Source of the DNA: Ruminococcus sp.
Lineage (GTDB): Bacteria; Bacillota; Clostridia; Oscillospirales; Ruminococcaceae
Reading direction: 5' to 3'
Length of the DNA: 64,000 nucleotides
NCBI GenBank assembly: GCA_015066935.1
Contig: SVNK01000003.1
Location: forward strand, 186,001-250,000
Part shown: positions 33,372 through 42,860 of the stretch, in pieces
How the letters are laid out: every line of letters begins with the position of its first letter
How positions within the stretch are numbered: the stretch's first letter is position 1
Program-made: the position numbers and the translations under genes
The notes under the pieces: model-generated
What the model was told of the DNA's origin: nothing
What the model saw: the letters and a program-made list of their open reading frames with translations, nothing else
Database searches by the model: none

Positions 33372-36300
33372 ATGATTGAATTTATAATCGGACAGGCAGG
33401 AAGCGGAAAAACAACACTTATGCTTGAACGTATCGCAGAAGCCTCGTCTGAAGGCAAGAAGCAGTATATACTTGTTCCCGAGCAGTATTCATATGAATTT
33501 GATAAGACTCTGTATTATCGTATCGGAGCAGGGAAGTTCAACGATATATATTCGCTGAGCTTTACAAGTCTTGCCCGTCAGCTTTTCCAGCAGTACGGAG
33601 ACCCGAACAGAAACAGTGAGTACGCCGATGAGCTTACACGCATGATTCTGATATATCAGGCTGTTGCAGCAGTACAGAAATCTCCGGAGAGTCTGAGCTA
33701 TTTCAGGAAAAGAAGCTTCAATAACGGTTTTGCGGAGGACGTGCTGAGAGTAATAAACGATATGAAACGAGCAGGTGTACGTCCTTCACAGCTGAGAGAA
33801 AAGGCTTCAATGCTTGATAAGCAGCTTATGGATAAGACTACGGACGTTTCCGCAGTCTATGCTGAATATGACAGACTGATGAGTGAATACGGGTTCAAGG
33901 ATAATCTTGACAATATAAGTGAAGCTGCTGAAACAGCGAATCTGTATGGCTGTTTCAAGGGGACAAATGTGTATATTGATGAGTTCGAAAGCTTCACAGG
34001 CGACCAGCTTAAAATGCTCAATGTGATAATTGCGGATGCGGATAATGTGGTGATAGCACTTCGTACGGAGGACGTGAAAAGTGGGAAATTCACGCTGTTT
34101 GAAACAGTAAACAGAACATACAATGCAATAGCGGCAATATGTCGTGAACTTCACGAAGATTTCACGGTAACTGCCTGCGGACGGAGCTATCGTTTTAATC
34201 ATCCGGACCTTGAATATCTCAGCAGTCATATTATGCGTAATTTCAGATATGCCCCCGAAAGTGCGCCGTTGCCTGAACATATTACAGTTTTTGAGGCAAA
34301 GGATATGTACAGTGAAGCTGAATATGTATGTGCAATGGTAAAACGACTCATAAATGGCGGAAATGCTTTGAAATACCGTGATATAGCCATTATATCCAAC
34401 GACATAGCGGAGTATGCAGATGTGTTGAAAGCAACATTCGGCAGATATGATATACCGTATTTTCTGAGCGTTGAGAAATCGGTAAGTCACACGCCGATAA
34501 TGGTATTTTTCACATCTCTGCTTGATATACTGACGGCGAAGAAGCTGCGTTCAGAGCTTGTGTTCAGACTTTTGAAATGCGGAATACTGGAATACTCACT
34601 GACTGAGGTTTCGCATCTTGAAAACTACTGTTATAAGTGGGGCATTGAGGACGCTATGTGGTTTTCGGAGTTTACTGCTCATGATGCCGAACTTGAAAAG
34701 ATAGAGGGACTGCGCAGTGCCGTTATAGAGCCGATTGTAAGTCTGAGGAAGAATGTCGGCAGGAAAAACACGGCTTCCGGACTTTGCAGACTGTTGTATG
34801 AGTACCTTATAAACTGTAATGCAGAAACAGCTCTTGCGAAGCTTATGAGTCGTCTTATAAAGGAGAATCGTGATCATGAAGCCGCTGAGCTGAAGCGTCT
34901 GTGGGGATGCCTCATGGACATTCTGGACAGCATCAGCGATACGCTTGGAGATAATGTACTGACAATCAGCGAGGCTTCACGCATTATACGGTCGATGATA
35001 AACAGCATAACATATTCCGTACCGCCGCAGACTCTTGATACTGTGATTGCAGCGTCAGCGAGAACGGCACGTCTGAATTCACCGAAAATAGTGTTTGTTA
35101 TGGGTGCTACAGACGGTTCTTTTCCGAATCAGGTAAACGTCAGAGGAGTATTTTCAGAAGCTGAAAAACAGAAGCTTGCTGATAACGGGATTGAGATTTC
35201 ACGTCCGCTGACTGACCTGATAGCGTCGGAGCGTCTTGTTGTGTATAAGGCACTGTCGTCGGCTTCCGAGAGACTTTACATAACATATCCTTTGTCTGAC
35301 CTTTCCGGACAGGCGAAATATGCTGCTCCTGCCATTGACAGCATATCAAAAATGTTCGGTGAAAGCTTCCATATCACGAAAGAGGAGGATGTGCCTCCGC
35401 ATTACTATGCTGTAACGTATCATTCGGCTTATTATCATTATATGCAGAATAAATCGGAGAATACGGAATCAGTGGCATCAATCAGGGAGGTACTCAATGA
35501 TTCTCCCGAATACCAGCGGAGGATTTCATATGTTCTGAGACGTTCAGATCACAGACAGGATTTCCGTATTGACAGCGATGTTATGAAGAAGCTGAAAAGC
35601 TTTTATCCTCTGGAGCTTTCGTCAACGGCACTTGAGAATTTCAGCCAATGTCACTTCATGTATTTCTGCAGTCAGTGGCTCGGACTGAGTGAGTGTGAAC
35701 GCATTGATATGGACAGACGTGTTGTCGGTGAACTTACCCATGACTGTTTTCGTGGAATACTCGGAAAGCGTACAAAATCAGAGTTCGTAGGACTTACCGT
35801 AAAGGAACTCCGTGCGGAAATCGAGCATTATGCCGAAAGATACCGTCGGGAGCGTCTTGGAGGAGATTTCAGCAAAACAGCGAGGTTTGAGCTTGTATTC
35901 CGCAAGCTTACCGAGCGTCTTGCGGGAGTATTCATCCACACACAGCAGTCGCTGATGGCGTCTGATTTTGTCCCGAGAGACTATGAGCTGAATCTACGCA
36001 GAAAGCATCCCGTAGTTCTTGAATTCGGCGACGGAGATTATAAGCTAAGCTTCGGCGGAGTTGTTGACAGACTTGACACCTGTACCGTAGGTGATGAGAA
36101 GTACGTCAGAATCGTTGATTACAAGCCGGGCAAAAAGTATATAAATGCTGAGACTCTCGGAGGCGGAACCAATCTTCAGATGCTTCTTTATCTGTTCTCG
36201 GTTACAGAAAAAGGCGGACCTTACGAGGACTATGAACCTGCCGGAGTTTTATATGCTCCTGTGCAGATCAATGATATTTCACTGGAAAAAAGCCGCAATA

Positions 36301-36716
36301 ATGAACCGAATATTTCTGCGGTAAATGCTGCACTCAAAACCAACGGTCTTGTGCTTGGGGACGCAGATGTTCTTGAAGCAATGGAGAACGGTGCGGCAGG
36401 AAAATACATACCTGCAAGACTTACCAAGGACGGAACGATTGACAGTCGTTCTGCGTGCATTTCAAGGGACAGCATGAAACGTCTGAGGAATTTTGTCCAT
36501 AAGAAGCTTACAGGAATGGCGGAATCGCTCCTTGAGGGCAACTGTGAAGCAGTGCCGCTTGTAAGCGGAGGAAAGATTCCGTGCAGTTATTGCAGGTATA
36601 TAAACATCTGTGACAATTCACTTCTTACAAGATACAGGACGGCTGATGAAGAAAGCATTGCCGAGGCTGAAGAAATCCTGAGTCATAAAACGGATGCTGA
36701 AAAGGAGGAGGAATAA
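33372..36716 (+). CDS. addB: ATP-dependent helicase/nuclease subunit AddB
   Basis: A 1114-residue subunit of the AddAB (RexAB) complex that processes double-strand DNA ends for homologous recombination. The N-terminus has a Walker A motif, GQAGSGKTTLM (~6-16). The four iron-sulfur cysteines typical of AddB are present, one at the segment FSQCHFMYFC (~757) and three in CSYCRYINIC (~1069-1078). The nuclease region contains VDYKPGKKY (~915), the RecB-type motif. It lies directly before addA, separated by 2 bp, as is usual in Firmicutes. A coupled partner is needed for function. Confidence 0.95.
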   Translation: MIEFIIGQAGSGKTTLMLERIAEASSEGKKQYILVPEQYSYEFDKTLYYRIGAGKFNDIYSLSFTSLARQLFQQYGDPNRNSEYADELTRMILIYQAVAAVQKSPESLSYFRKRSFNNGFAEDVLRVINDMKRAGVRPSQLREKASMLDKQLMDKTTDVSAVYAEYDRLMSEYGFKDNLDNISEAAETANLYGCFKGTNVYIDEFESFTGDQLKMLNVIIADADNVVIALRTEDVKSGKFTLFETVNRTYNAIAAICRELHEDFTVTACGRSYRFNHPDLEYLSSHIMRNFRYAPESAPLPEHITVFEAKDMYSEAEYVCAMVKRLINGGNALKYRDIAIISNDIAEYADVLKATFGRYDIPYFLSVEKSVSHTPIMVFFTSLLDILTAKKLRSELVFRLLKCGILEYSLTEVSHLENYCYKWGIEDAMWFSEFTAHDAELEKIEGLRSAVIEPIVSLRKNVGRKNTASGLCRLLYEYLINCNAETALAKLMSRLIKENRDHEAAELKRLWGCLMDILDSISDTLGDNVLTISEASRIIRSMINSITYSVPPQTLDTVIAASARTARLNSPKIVFVMGATDGSFPNQVNVRGVFSEAEKQKLADNGIEISRPLTDLIASERLVVYKALSSASERLYITYPLSDLSGQAKYAAPAIDSISKMFGESFHITKEEDVPPHYYAVTYHSAYYHYMQNKSENTESVASIREVLNDSPEYQRRISYVLRRSDHRQDFRIDSDVMKKLKSFYPLELSSTALENFSQCHFMYFCSQWLGLSECERIDMDRRVVGELTHDCFRGILGKRTKSEFVGLTVKELRAEIEHYAERYRRERLGGDFSKTARFELVFRKLTERLAGVFIHTQQSLMASDFVPRDYELNLRRKHPVVLEFGDGDYKLSFGGVVDRLDTCTVGDEKYVRIVDYKPGKKYINAETLGGGTNLQMLLYLFSVTEKGGPYEDYEPAGVLYAPVQINDISLEKSRNNEPNISAVNAALKTNGLVLGDADVLEAMENGAAGKYIPARLTKDGTIDSRSACISRDSMKRLRNFVHKKLTGMAESLLEGNCEAVPLVSGGKIPCSYCRYINICDNSLLTRYRTADEESIAEAEEILSHKTDAEKEEE

Positions 36717-36718
36717 TT

Positions 36719-39700
36719 ATGCCATGGACTGAACAACAGCAGAGTGCTATAGATGCAAGAAATTCCTCTGTTATAGTATCAGCGGCAGCCGGAAGCGGTA
36801 AGACTGCTGTCCTTACAGAAAGACTTGTACAGCTTATAGCAGACCCGAATTCAGGTGTGCGTGCGGACAGGATGATTGTCGTTACATTTACAAATGATGC
36901 TGCGGCAGAGCTTAAAAAACGACTTGATATGAAGCTTCGCAGTCTTATAAATGATGATCCGGGGAATGCTCATCTTCTGAAGCAGCAGGTCCTTCTTCAG
37001 AATGCAAGGATTTCGACTATAAACTCATTCTGTTTCGAACTTCTCAGGGACAATATTACAGATGAGGGTATAACTTCGGGATTTACGGTGATTGACGACA
37101 CGGAAAACAATGTTCTGAAAATGCAGGCAATGGAGGAGCTTTTTGATTATTACAGCAGCGAGGAATATGAAAAGATTTCGTTTCTGTATGACAGGTTCTG
37201 CGTGAAGGATGAAAGACGTCTTACAGAGGTTATATCACTTGCGGACAATTTTCTGTCGTCGGTGACTTTCCGTGACAAATGGCTTGACAGTGCGGTAAAC
37301 GGATACAAATGCGATTTCCGTGAATCTGCATATTTCGGGAAAATAGGCGAACTTGCTCTTTCCAAGCTGAAACGTGCACTGAAAATATCAGAGAGCTGCT
37401 GCAGGGACATATCAGCGATTTTCCCTGATATGAGTGTTCCTGCCGCAGTCAGAAGTCTTGAACAGGCAGAGGACGACAGGAAAAACATTGAGAAACTAAT
37501 CCGTATCTTTGAGGATGGCAGATTCCCGACAGAAGCGGAAGTGCCTTCATTTTCAGACCTTGTACGTGTCGGAAAGACGGTTCACAGCAAGGAACTGAGG
37601 GAGATATACAAAACCCGACGTGACAGACTGAAAAAAATAACAGCAGATGCACTCGAAAGTATAGCATCGGCTGAGAGGGACTATGCCGAAGCGGGAGAAG
37701 TAACTGTAATTCTGGCAGAAGTAATCAGGAAGTATCATGAAATAATATGGGCAAAAAAGTGTGCGAAAAATGCACTGAGCTTTGATGACGGTGAGCGTCT
37801 TGCTCTTGAACTGCTTTCGGAAACCGATGAAAACGGCAGAATGTGTCAGTCGGAAATCGCCCGAAAAACAGCGGAATACTATGACCTTATAATGATTGAT
37901 GAGTATCAGGACTCCAACAATAAGGAGGACATGATCTTTAAACTTCTTTCGAAGAATTTCAGGTACGATGATGAATACGGACCGATGTACGGTGATAATG
38001 TATTTCTTGTCGGTGACGTGAAGCAGTCGATTTACCGTTTCAGACTTGCAAATCCGAAGAATTTTATCAGGACTCTCAGAGCGTCCGAGCCATATACCAA
38101 AGAGAGTGAAAATCCGAATAAAAGCATAGTTCTGAACAAGAATTTCCGCAGTTCGGAGGGTGTTATAGGATTTGTCAATTATGTATTCGGTCAGATAATG
38201 ACGGCGGAATGCGGCGATATAGATTATACTGAGGATGAGCAGCTGTATTTCGGAGCAGAAATCTATGACGGTGCACCTGAGAATATGGTCCGCACCTGTA
38301 TTAATTTCATAAACGATGACCCTGATGATAATACGGAAGAAGCAGAGACAGTGAAGATAACGGGAATCAGGACGTCTCCGGAGGTTGAATACACAGCAGG
38401 AAAAATAGCGGAGATGCTGAAAAACAACGCCGAAGTAATCGTAGGAAAAGGAGAAACACGTGCTTGCAGACCGTCGGATTTCTGTGTTCTTGTCCGAAAT
38501 AACAGGTTTGTACGGATGTACGTAAAGGCACTTGAAGAGAGAGGCGTTCCCGTAAGAGAAATAGGCGAAGAAGGGTATCTTCGTTCAAGAGAGATAGCTG
38601 TATTGCTTGATTTACTGAGGATAATCAATAATCCGCTTCTTGACGTCCCGATGGCAGCGGTTATGACTTCACCGATGTATATGTTTACAGTCGGTGAGAT
38701 AGCATATCTGAAATCACTTGACCGTTCACTGCCGCTTTTCTCAGTAATCAGAGGACTTGCGGACGGTGCATACAGTGAATGTACGGATATGTTCCTTATC
38801 GGCAGGTGCAGAGAATTCCTTGATGCACTCGACGGGTTCAGACTTGATTCTGTTACAATGACGGTCGGAGAGCTTATCGACAAGATTTATGATACAACTG
38901 ATTTTATTTCAGTTATGCAGCTGCAGAGCAACGGCGAAAAAAAGCGTGCAAATCTGCGTGCACTGATACGTTTTGCTGCAGGATACGAAGCTTCGTCGGC
39001 GTTTGAGGGTTCGGGCGGACTTGGCGGATTCCTCCGTCACACTGACAGAATTATGGCGACGGGAGATTATACACAGGGCAAAGGTTCGGCGTCATCGGGA
39101 GAATATGTAGTTGTACAGACGCTGCATGGCTCAAAGGGACTTGAATATCCGTTTGTGTTTATAGCAGAGACCTCGTGTTTATTCAAGTATGATTCTGATG
39201 CAGTGATGTGTTCTGATGACGGAAGGGTAGGGTACGTGCTTTATGACCCGAAAATCTATCGCCGGTACAAGACCTTCCAGCAGATTATGCTCAGCAATGA
39301 AGCAAAGAGAGATACAAGAAGCGAGGAAATGAGACTGCTTTATGTGGGACTCACAAGAGCGAAACAGCAGCTTTTTGTCAATCTGAAATGTGGTGAAAAA
39401 GCGCTGAAAAGGGTGCGGTCAGGTCTTGAAGAAACTGCACTCAGCGGTGGTGATTCGGAAGATATGATACATAATGCGGAATGTTTTGCCGACTGGATAT
39501 GGGCATGTATTTTTGCTTCCGAAGAGTTTGACAGTATTTCGGCAGAACTTGACATTTCAACAAAAATCGCTTATACAAGGAAGATAGCGTCTCATGGAAG
39601 AATGTTTGACTGTGAATTCATAGGAAACGTGTCTGTGCGTGAAGAAATGATGTCGGAAGAACAGGAGTATGCCTCTGCTGATACAGAGATATGCAGTGAG

Positions 39701-40369
39701 ATACGCTCAATGATAACGGCAGGCTATGACAGAACACTTTCAGAAACACCGTCAAAGCTGAGTGTAACGCAGATTACAAAGAAGTTTGATGATGAGGACG
39801 AACCGTTTGATTTCAGGCTGCGTCGTCCACGCTTTATAAGCGGTGAATCTGTGCTGACAGGAGCTGAGAGGGGAACGGCAATACATACCTTTTTTCAGTA
39901 TTGCAGTTTTGAGTCTGCAATTGAGGACGTTGATTCTGAAATAGACAGAATAAGGAAAATGGGTTATATTACGCAGCTGCAAGCCGATTCAATCAGCAGA
40001 GAAAATGTAAGTGCATTTTTCAGAAGCGACTTATACAGACGTATTGTCGGTGCAAAAGAGATATGGCGTGAAAAGAAGTTCATGGTTGCTCTTTCCGAAC
40101 TCGGCATGAAGGACGTACTTTCAGAACGCTTCGGAAGTTTTGACGGTATGATTAAAGGAATCATCGATCTTATGTTTGAGGAAGAAAACGGAATAGTAAT
40201 AGTAGATTACAAGTCGGACAGACAAGCTTCGGAGGAATGTCTGAGAGAGCGTTATGCCGTGCAGCTGAAGCTGTATTGTTCAGCTGTTGAACTTATAACG
40301 GGAAAAAGTGTTACGGAAGCCTATCTGTATTCGTTTGAGCTGAGAAAAGCGATAAAAATGGCGTTATGA
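36719..40369 (+). CDS. addA: ATP-dependent helicase/nuclease subunit AddA
   Basis: A 1216-residue UvrD/Rep-type superfamily 1 helicase fused to a RecB-like nuclease. The Walker A motif is AAAGSGKTAVL (~22-32), motif II is MIDEYQDSN (~393), and motif VI is LLYVGLTRAKQQLF (~875). The C-terminal nuclease has GIIDLMF followed by IVIVDYKSDRQ (~1147-1165), the metal-binding catalytic Asp and Lys. AddA unwinds and resects DNA with AddB. It starts 2 bp after the addB stop, with AAGGAGG overlapping the end of addB. Confidence 0.96.
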   Translation: MPWTEQQQSAIDARNSSVIVSAAAGSGKTAVLTERLVQLIADPNSGVRADRMIVVTFTNDAAAELKKRLDMKLRSLINDDPGNAHLLKQQVLLQNARISTINSFCFELLRDNITDEGITSGFTVIDDTENNVLKMQAMEELFDYYSSEEYEKISFLYDRFCVKDERRLTEVISLADNFLSSVTFRDKWLDSAVNGYKCDFRESAYFGKIGELALSKLKRALKISESCCRDISAIFPDMSVPAAVRSLEQAEDDRKNIEKLIRIFEDGRFPTEAEVPSFSDLVRVGKTVHSKELREIYKTRRDRLKKITADALESIASAERDYAEAGEVTVILAEVIRKYHEIIWAKKCAKNALSFDDGERLALELLSETDENGRMCQSEIARKTAEYYDLIMIDEYQDSNNKEDMIFKLLSKNFRYDDEYGPMYGDNVFLVGDVKQSIYRFRLANPKNFIRTLRASEPYTKESENPNKSIVLNKNFRSSEGVIGFVNYVFGQIMTAECGDIDYTEDEQLYFGAEIYDGAPENMVRTCINFINDDPDDNTEEAETVKITGIRTSPEVEYTAGKIAEMLKNNAEVIVGKGETRACRPSDFCVLVRNNRFVRMYVKALEERGVPVREIGEEGYLRSREIAVLLDLLRIINNPLLDVPMAAVMTSPMYMFTVGEIAYLKSLDRSLPLFSVIRGLADGAYSECTDMFLIGRCREFLDALDGFRLDSVTMTVGELIDKIYDTTDFISVMQLQSNGEKKRANLRALIRFAAGYEASSAFEGSGGLGGFLRHTDRIMATGDYTQGKGSASSGEYVVVQTLHGSKGLEYPFVFIAETSCLFKYDSDAVMCSDDGRVGYVLYDPKIYRRYKTFQQIMLSNEAKRDTRSEEMRLLYVGLTRAKQQLFVNLKCGEKALKRVRSGLEETALSGGDSEDMIHNAECFADWIWACIFASEEFDSISAELDISTKIAYTRKIASHGRMFDCEFIGNVSVREEMMSEEQEYASADTEICSEIRSMITAGYDRTLSETPSKLSVTQITKKFDDEDEPFDFRLRRPRFISGESVLTGAERGTAIHTFFQYCSFESAIEDVDSEIDRIRKMGYITQLQADSISRENVSAFFRSDLYRRIVGAKEIWREKKFMVALSELGMKDVLSERFGSFDGMIKGIIDLMFEEENGIVIVDYKSDRQASEECLRERYAVQLKLYCSAVELITGKSVTEAYLYSFELRKAIKMAL

Positions 40370-40513
40370 CAGGAGAAATGCTTTTTATACTAAACACGAT
40401 AAACTGAGAAATCCACGTGATATTTTTTGTCGGAAATTTTCTGTATGCTATCATAAATTTATCACAAAAAAGGGTATAATTATAATTACAGAAACGACGA
40501 AAGGATGATGGTT

Positions 40514-41851
40514 ATGTCAGATAACTTCGATGAATACAATGAGCAGAACAGCGTGTCTGAGGATACCGGTCACGATTACGGGAATTCTTATGCATATGTT
40601 TCAAATAATTCGGTCAAGCCAAAGAAAAAGAAGAACCACAGTGTTCTGAAAGCAGTTGCTCTTTTTCTCAGCTTTGGAATAGTTGCAGGAGTCTCCATAC
40701 AGGGATATAAGATATATAAGGGTGAGGACGAGAAGAATACACTTTCTGAGTTCGATGCGCTCGAAAACGAGTCGTCAAGCACAGAAAGTACTGATGCTGA
40801 CCGTTTATCATCTGACGATAATGATAATGCAGACGTTGTGTCTCTGTTTCAGCTTGCGGCACGTACCGATGCAAAGCCTATCCCAGAGATTGTTGACAGC
40901 ATAATGCCGTCATTTGTCGGTATATCCTCAACGTTTGAGGTTAGTTACAACGGCTGGGGAACTGTAAACAGCCAGCAGATGCAGGGAACCGGTACGGGAA
41001 TTATCATGACTGAGGATGGCTATATTGCAACAAATGCTCATGTCGTATATGATAATGAAAGCCAGTATGCGGCAGGTCAGGCAGTAGAAGTGTCTGTACT
41101 GTACAGTGATGAAAGCGTCCATGAGGCAAAAATCATAGCGTACGACCTTCAGACTGATCTTGCTGTTCTGAAAGTCGATGAAACAGGACTGACACCTGCG
41201 GTTTTCGGAGACAGTGATGACCTCAAGGTCGGAGAGCTTGTTATTGCCGTGGGAAATCCTCTTGGATTTGAACTTTTCGGTACTGTTACAAGCGGAATCG
41301 TTTCGGCACTTGACCGACAGGTAACAATCGGTGATAAGAATATGACACTCATCCAGACTGATGCACCTATTAATTCGGGTAACTCAGGCGGACCGCTTCT
41401 TAACAGCTGCGGTCAGGTAATAGGCATAAATTCAGCAAAGATGTCGTCCAGCTACGGCTCGGCAAGCATTGAGGGACTTGGTTTCGCAATTCCGATAAAC
41501 GATGCGAGAACAATTATCAACGACCTTATCAATTATAAGTATGTCAAGGGCAGACCATATATGGGCATAAGCACAACTGACATTACCGAAAGTTATTCAC
41601 GTTATCTCAATCTTCCTATGGGTGCATATGTAAACTATGTTGAAGAAGGCGGAGCAGCTGATTTCGCCGGAATTCAGGAAGGTGACGTCATCATTGGAGT
41701 TGAGGACGAAACAGTTTCAACAGGAGCTGAGCTTGCTGCAATTGTTTATGATTATAAGGCAGGCGATTCCATTACACTGACTGTCTCAAGACGAGGCAAG
41801 GATATTGAAATCACAATGATTCTTCAGGAACGCAAACAGCCTGAACAATAA
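40514..41851 (+). CDS. htrA: HtrA-like membrane-anchored serine protease with PDZ domain
   Basis: A 445-residue S1C protease. A hydrophilic N-terminus (~1-40) leads to one membrane helix (~45-65) and a linker. The catalytic triad is His in TNAHVV (~172), Asp in LQTDLAVL (~214) and Ser in NSGNSGGPLL (~290). A single PDZ domain (~345-435) contains YMGISTT and GDVIIGVEDE. It degrades or refolds damaged proteins at the outer membrane face. ATG 40514 is chosen because AAAGGATGAT is at proper distance; two ATGs at 40505 and 40508 lie too close to it. A TATAAT box lies at 40475 but has no clear -35 box. Confidence 0.9.
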   Translation: MSDNFDEYNEQNSVSEDTGHDYGNSYAYVSNNSVKPKKKKNHSVLKAVALFLSFGIVAGVSIQGYKIYKGEDEKNTLSEFDALENESSSTESTDADRLSSDDNDNADVVSLFQLAARTDAKPIPEIVDSIMPSFVGISSTFEVSYNGWGTVNSQQMQGTGTGIIMTEDGYIATNAHVVYDNESQYAAGQAVEVSVLYSDESVHEAKIIAYDLQTDLAVLKVDETGLTPAVFGDSDDLKVGELVIAVGNPLGFELFGTVTSGIVSALDRQVTIGDKNMTLIQTDAPINSGNSGGPLLNSCGQVIGINSAKMSSSYGSASIEGLGFAIPINDARTIINDLINYKYVKGRPYMGISTTDITESYSRYLNLPMGAYVNYVEEGGAADFAGIQEGDVIIGVEDETVSTGAELAAIVYDYKAGDSITLTVSRRGKDIEITMILQERKQPEQ

Positions 41852-41905
41852 TTTCAAAAGAATTTTTCTAATCCTTAAAAGGGAAACGTTCATATCTTCT
41901 CCTTC

Positions 41906-41945
41906 ATAAGAGCCGACTTATAATGGGTCGGCTCTTATACTTTTT
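41906..41945 (+). terminator. Terminator after htrA
   Basis: ATAAGAGCCGAC pairs with GTCGGCTCTTAT, with ACTTTTTC downstream. Confidence 0.85.
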
Positions 41946-41953
41946 CAATAATA

Positions 41954-42100
41954 ATTAATGTCTGCTCATCAACTTAAAATTGGCTTAGTATAGCTTTATA
42001 AAGCCAATTTTAAGTTGACAAAGTGCAAGAAAAAATAATGGAATTGATAATTTTTCTTGCACTTTGTTTTGCCCTATAGGGCAAAATGAGCAAGACATCA
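41954..42100 (-). repeat. Dispersed structured repeat, module A only
   Basis: ATTAATGTC to GACATCA (~147 bp), nearly identical to module A of the 63477 copy, including the 18-bp stem TCAACTTAAAATTGGCTT with its complement, the CAAAGTGCAAGAAAAA stem and TTTTGCCCTATAGGGCAAAA. Module B is absent: after GACATCA the sequence departs into unrelated DNA. The ends of module A are themselves inverted repeats (TTAATGTCTGCTCAT against the complement of ATGAGCAAGACATCA), so A can be a unit of its own. It lies between the convergent htrA and thioesterase genes. Confidence 0.85.
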
Positions 42101-42460
42101 GTTATTTCTGTTTCGTATATAAAAAAGCTGTGCATCGTATAATGCACAGCTGAGATTGTCGATAAACATCGCTATTTGCGGACGACCAATGGTCGTCACT
42201 ACAATTATACACGCAAAACAGCCAATCTGTAGGGATGTCCAATGGGCATCCGCATATAATTGTATTTGTAAATCGGCTTTTTCTACAGCTCAGTTTGTCT
42301 GTTAACCTGAATTTTAATCAGAATAGAATGGGACGACCGATTGGTCGCCCCATCACTTATATAAGCATAATAGTCAGATTATATGGATGTTCGTCGGGCA
42401 TCCGGAAATTAAATGTATCAGCAATCTGACTTTATCACAATCCCGGCTGAATGTACAGCT
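42101..42460. repeat. Cluster of REP-like palindromes
   Basis: A gene-free stretch. A hairpin AGCTGTGCAT / ATGCACAGCT lies near 42126-42151. Then four short palindromes follow: GACGACC-AAT-GGTCGTC (42181-42197), GGATGTCC-AAT-GGGCATCC (42233-42251), GGGACGACC-GATT-GGTCGCCCC (42330-42351) and GGATGTTC-GTC-GGGCATCC (42385-42403). At least two are enclosed by outer complementary arms, such as GTCAGATT at 42373-42380 with AATCTGAC at 42423-42430. The first and third, and the second and fourth, are clearly related to one another. Confidence 0.7.
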
Positions 42461-42847
42461 TTATTTTGAATTTGTTTTTGCCATGAATTTTTCGCCGTAC
42501 ACAAGGAAGCGTTTATGGATACCTTCGCCGATTTTTCCTGCCTCATCAGATGCAGTAACGTTGAAGGTAAACTCCCTGCCGTTAATTTCTGTAAGAAGAG
42601 CTTCAGCAGAAACCTTCATTCCGAGTGGAGTTGCAGAAATGTGACGGACGTCAAGAGCGGTGCCTACAGTAGTCTCATCGTTTTCGAGGTAATCATCGAG
42701 ACAGCTGCATGCAGCTTTTTCCATGAGCATAATCATTGCAGGGGTTGCAAATACATCAAGACTTCCGCTGCCGACATTTACGGCGAGTTCAGCGGCAGAA
42801 ACTTTTATTTCTGCCGTACCTTTGATACCACATTCAATAGTTTTCAT
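42461..42847 (-). CDS. Hotdog-fold thioesterase (FlK-like)
   Basis: A 128-residue hotdog-fold protein of the FlK/thioesterase superfamily, starting MKTIECGIKGTAEIKVSA. Features include STTVGTALDVRHISATPLG-like (TTVGTALDVRHISATPLG, ~60-77), where the conserved Thr, Glu and His of the FlK group sit, and REFTFNVTASDEAGKIGEG. Its substrate is unknown; it may hydrolyse short acyl-CoA. The ATG at 42847 has GGAGG six bases upstream. It lies 13 bp after the LTA-synthase-like gene stop and is probably co-transcribed with it. Confidence 0.82.
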   Translation of the reverse strand: MKTIECGIKGTAEIKVSAAELAVNVGSGSLDVFATPAMIMLMEKAACSCLDDYLENDETTVGTALDVRHISATPLGMKVSAEALLTEINGREFTFNVTASDEAGKIGEGIHKRFLVYGEKFMAKTNSK

Positions 42848-42860
42848 AATAGACCTCCGT

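Noticed and set aside
42180-42430. CRISPR array
   Set aside because: The palindromes are not regularly spaced direct repeats with unique spacers, and no cas gene is present.
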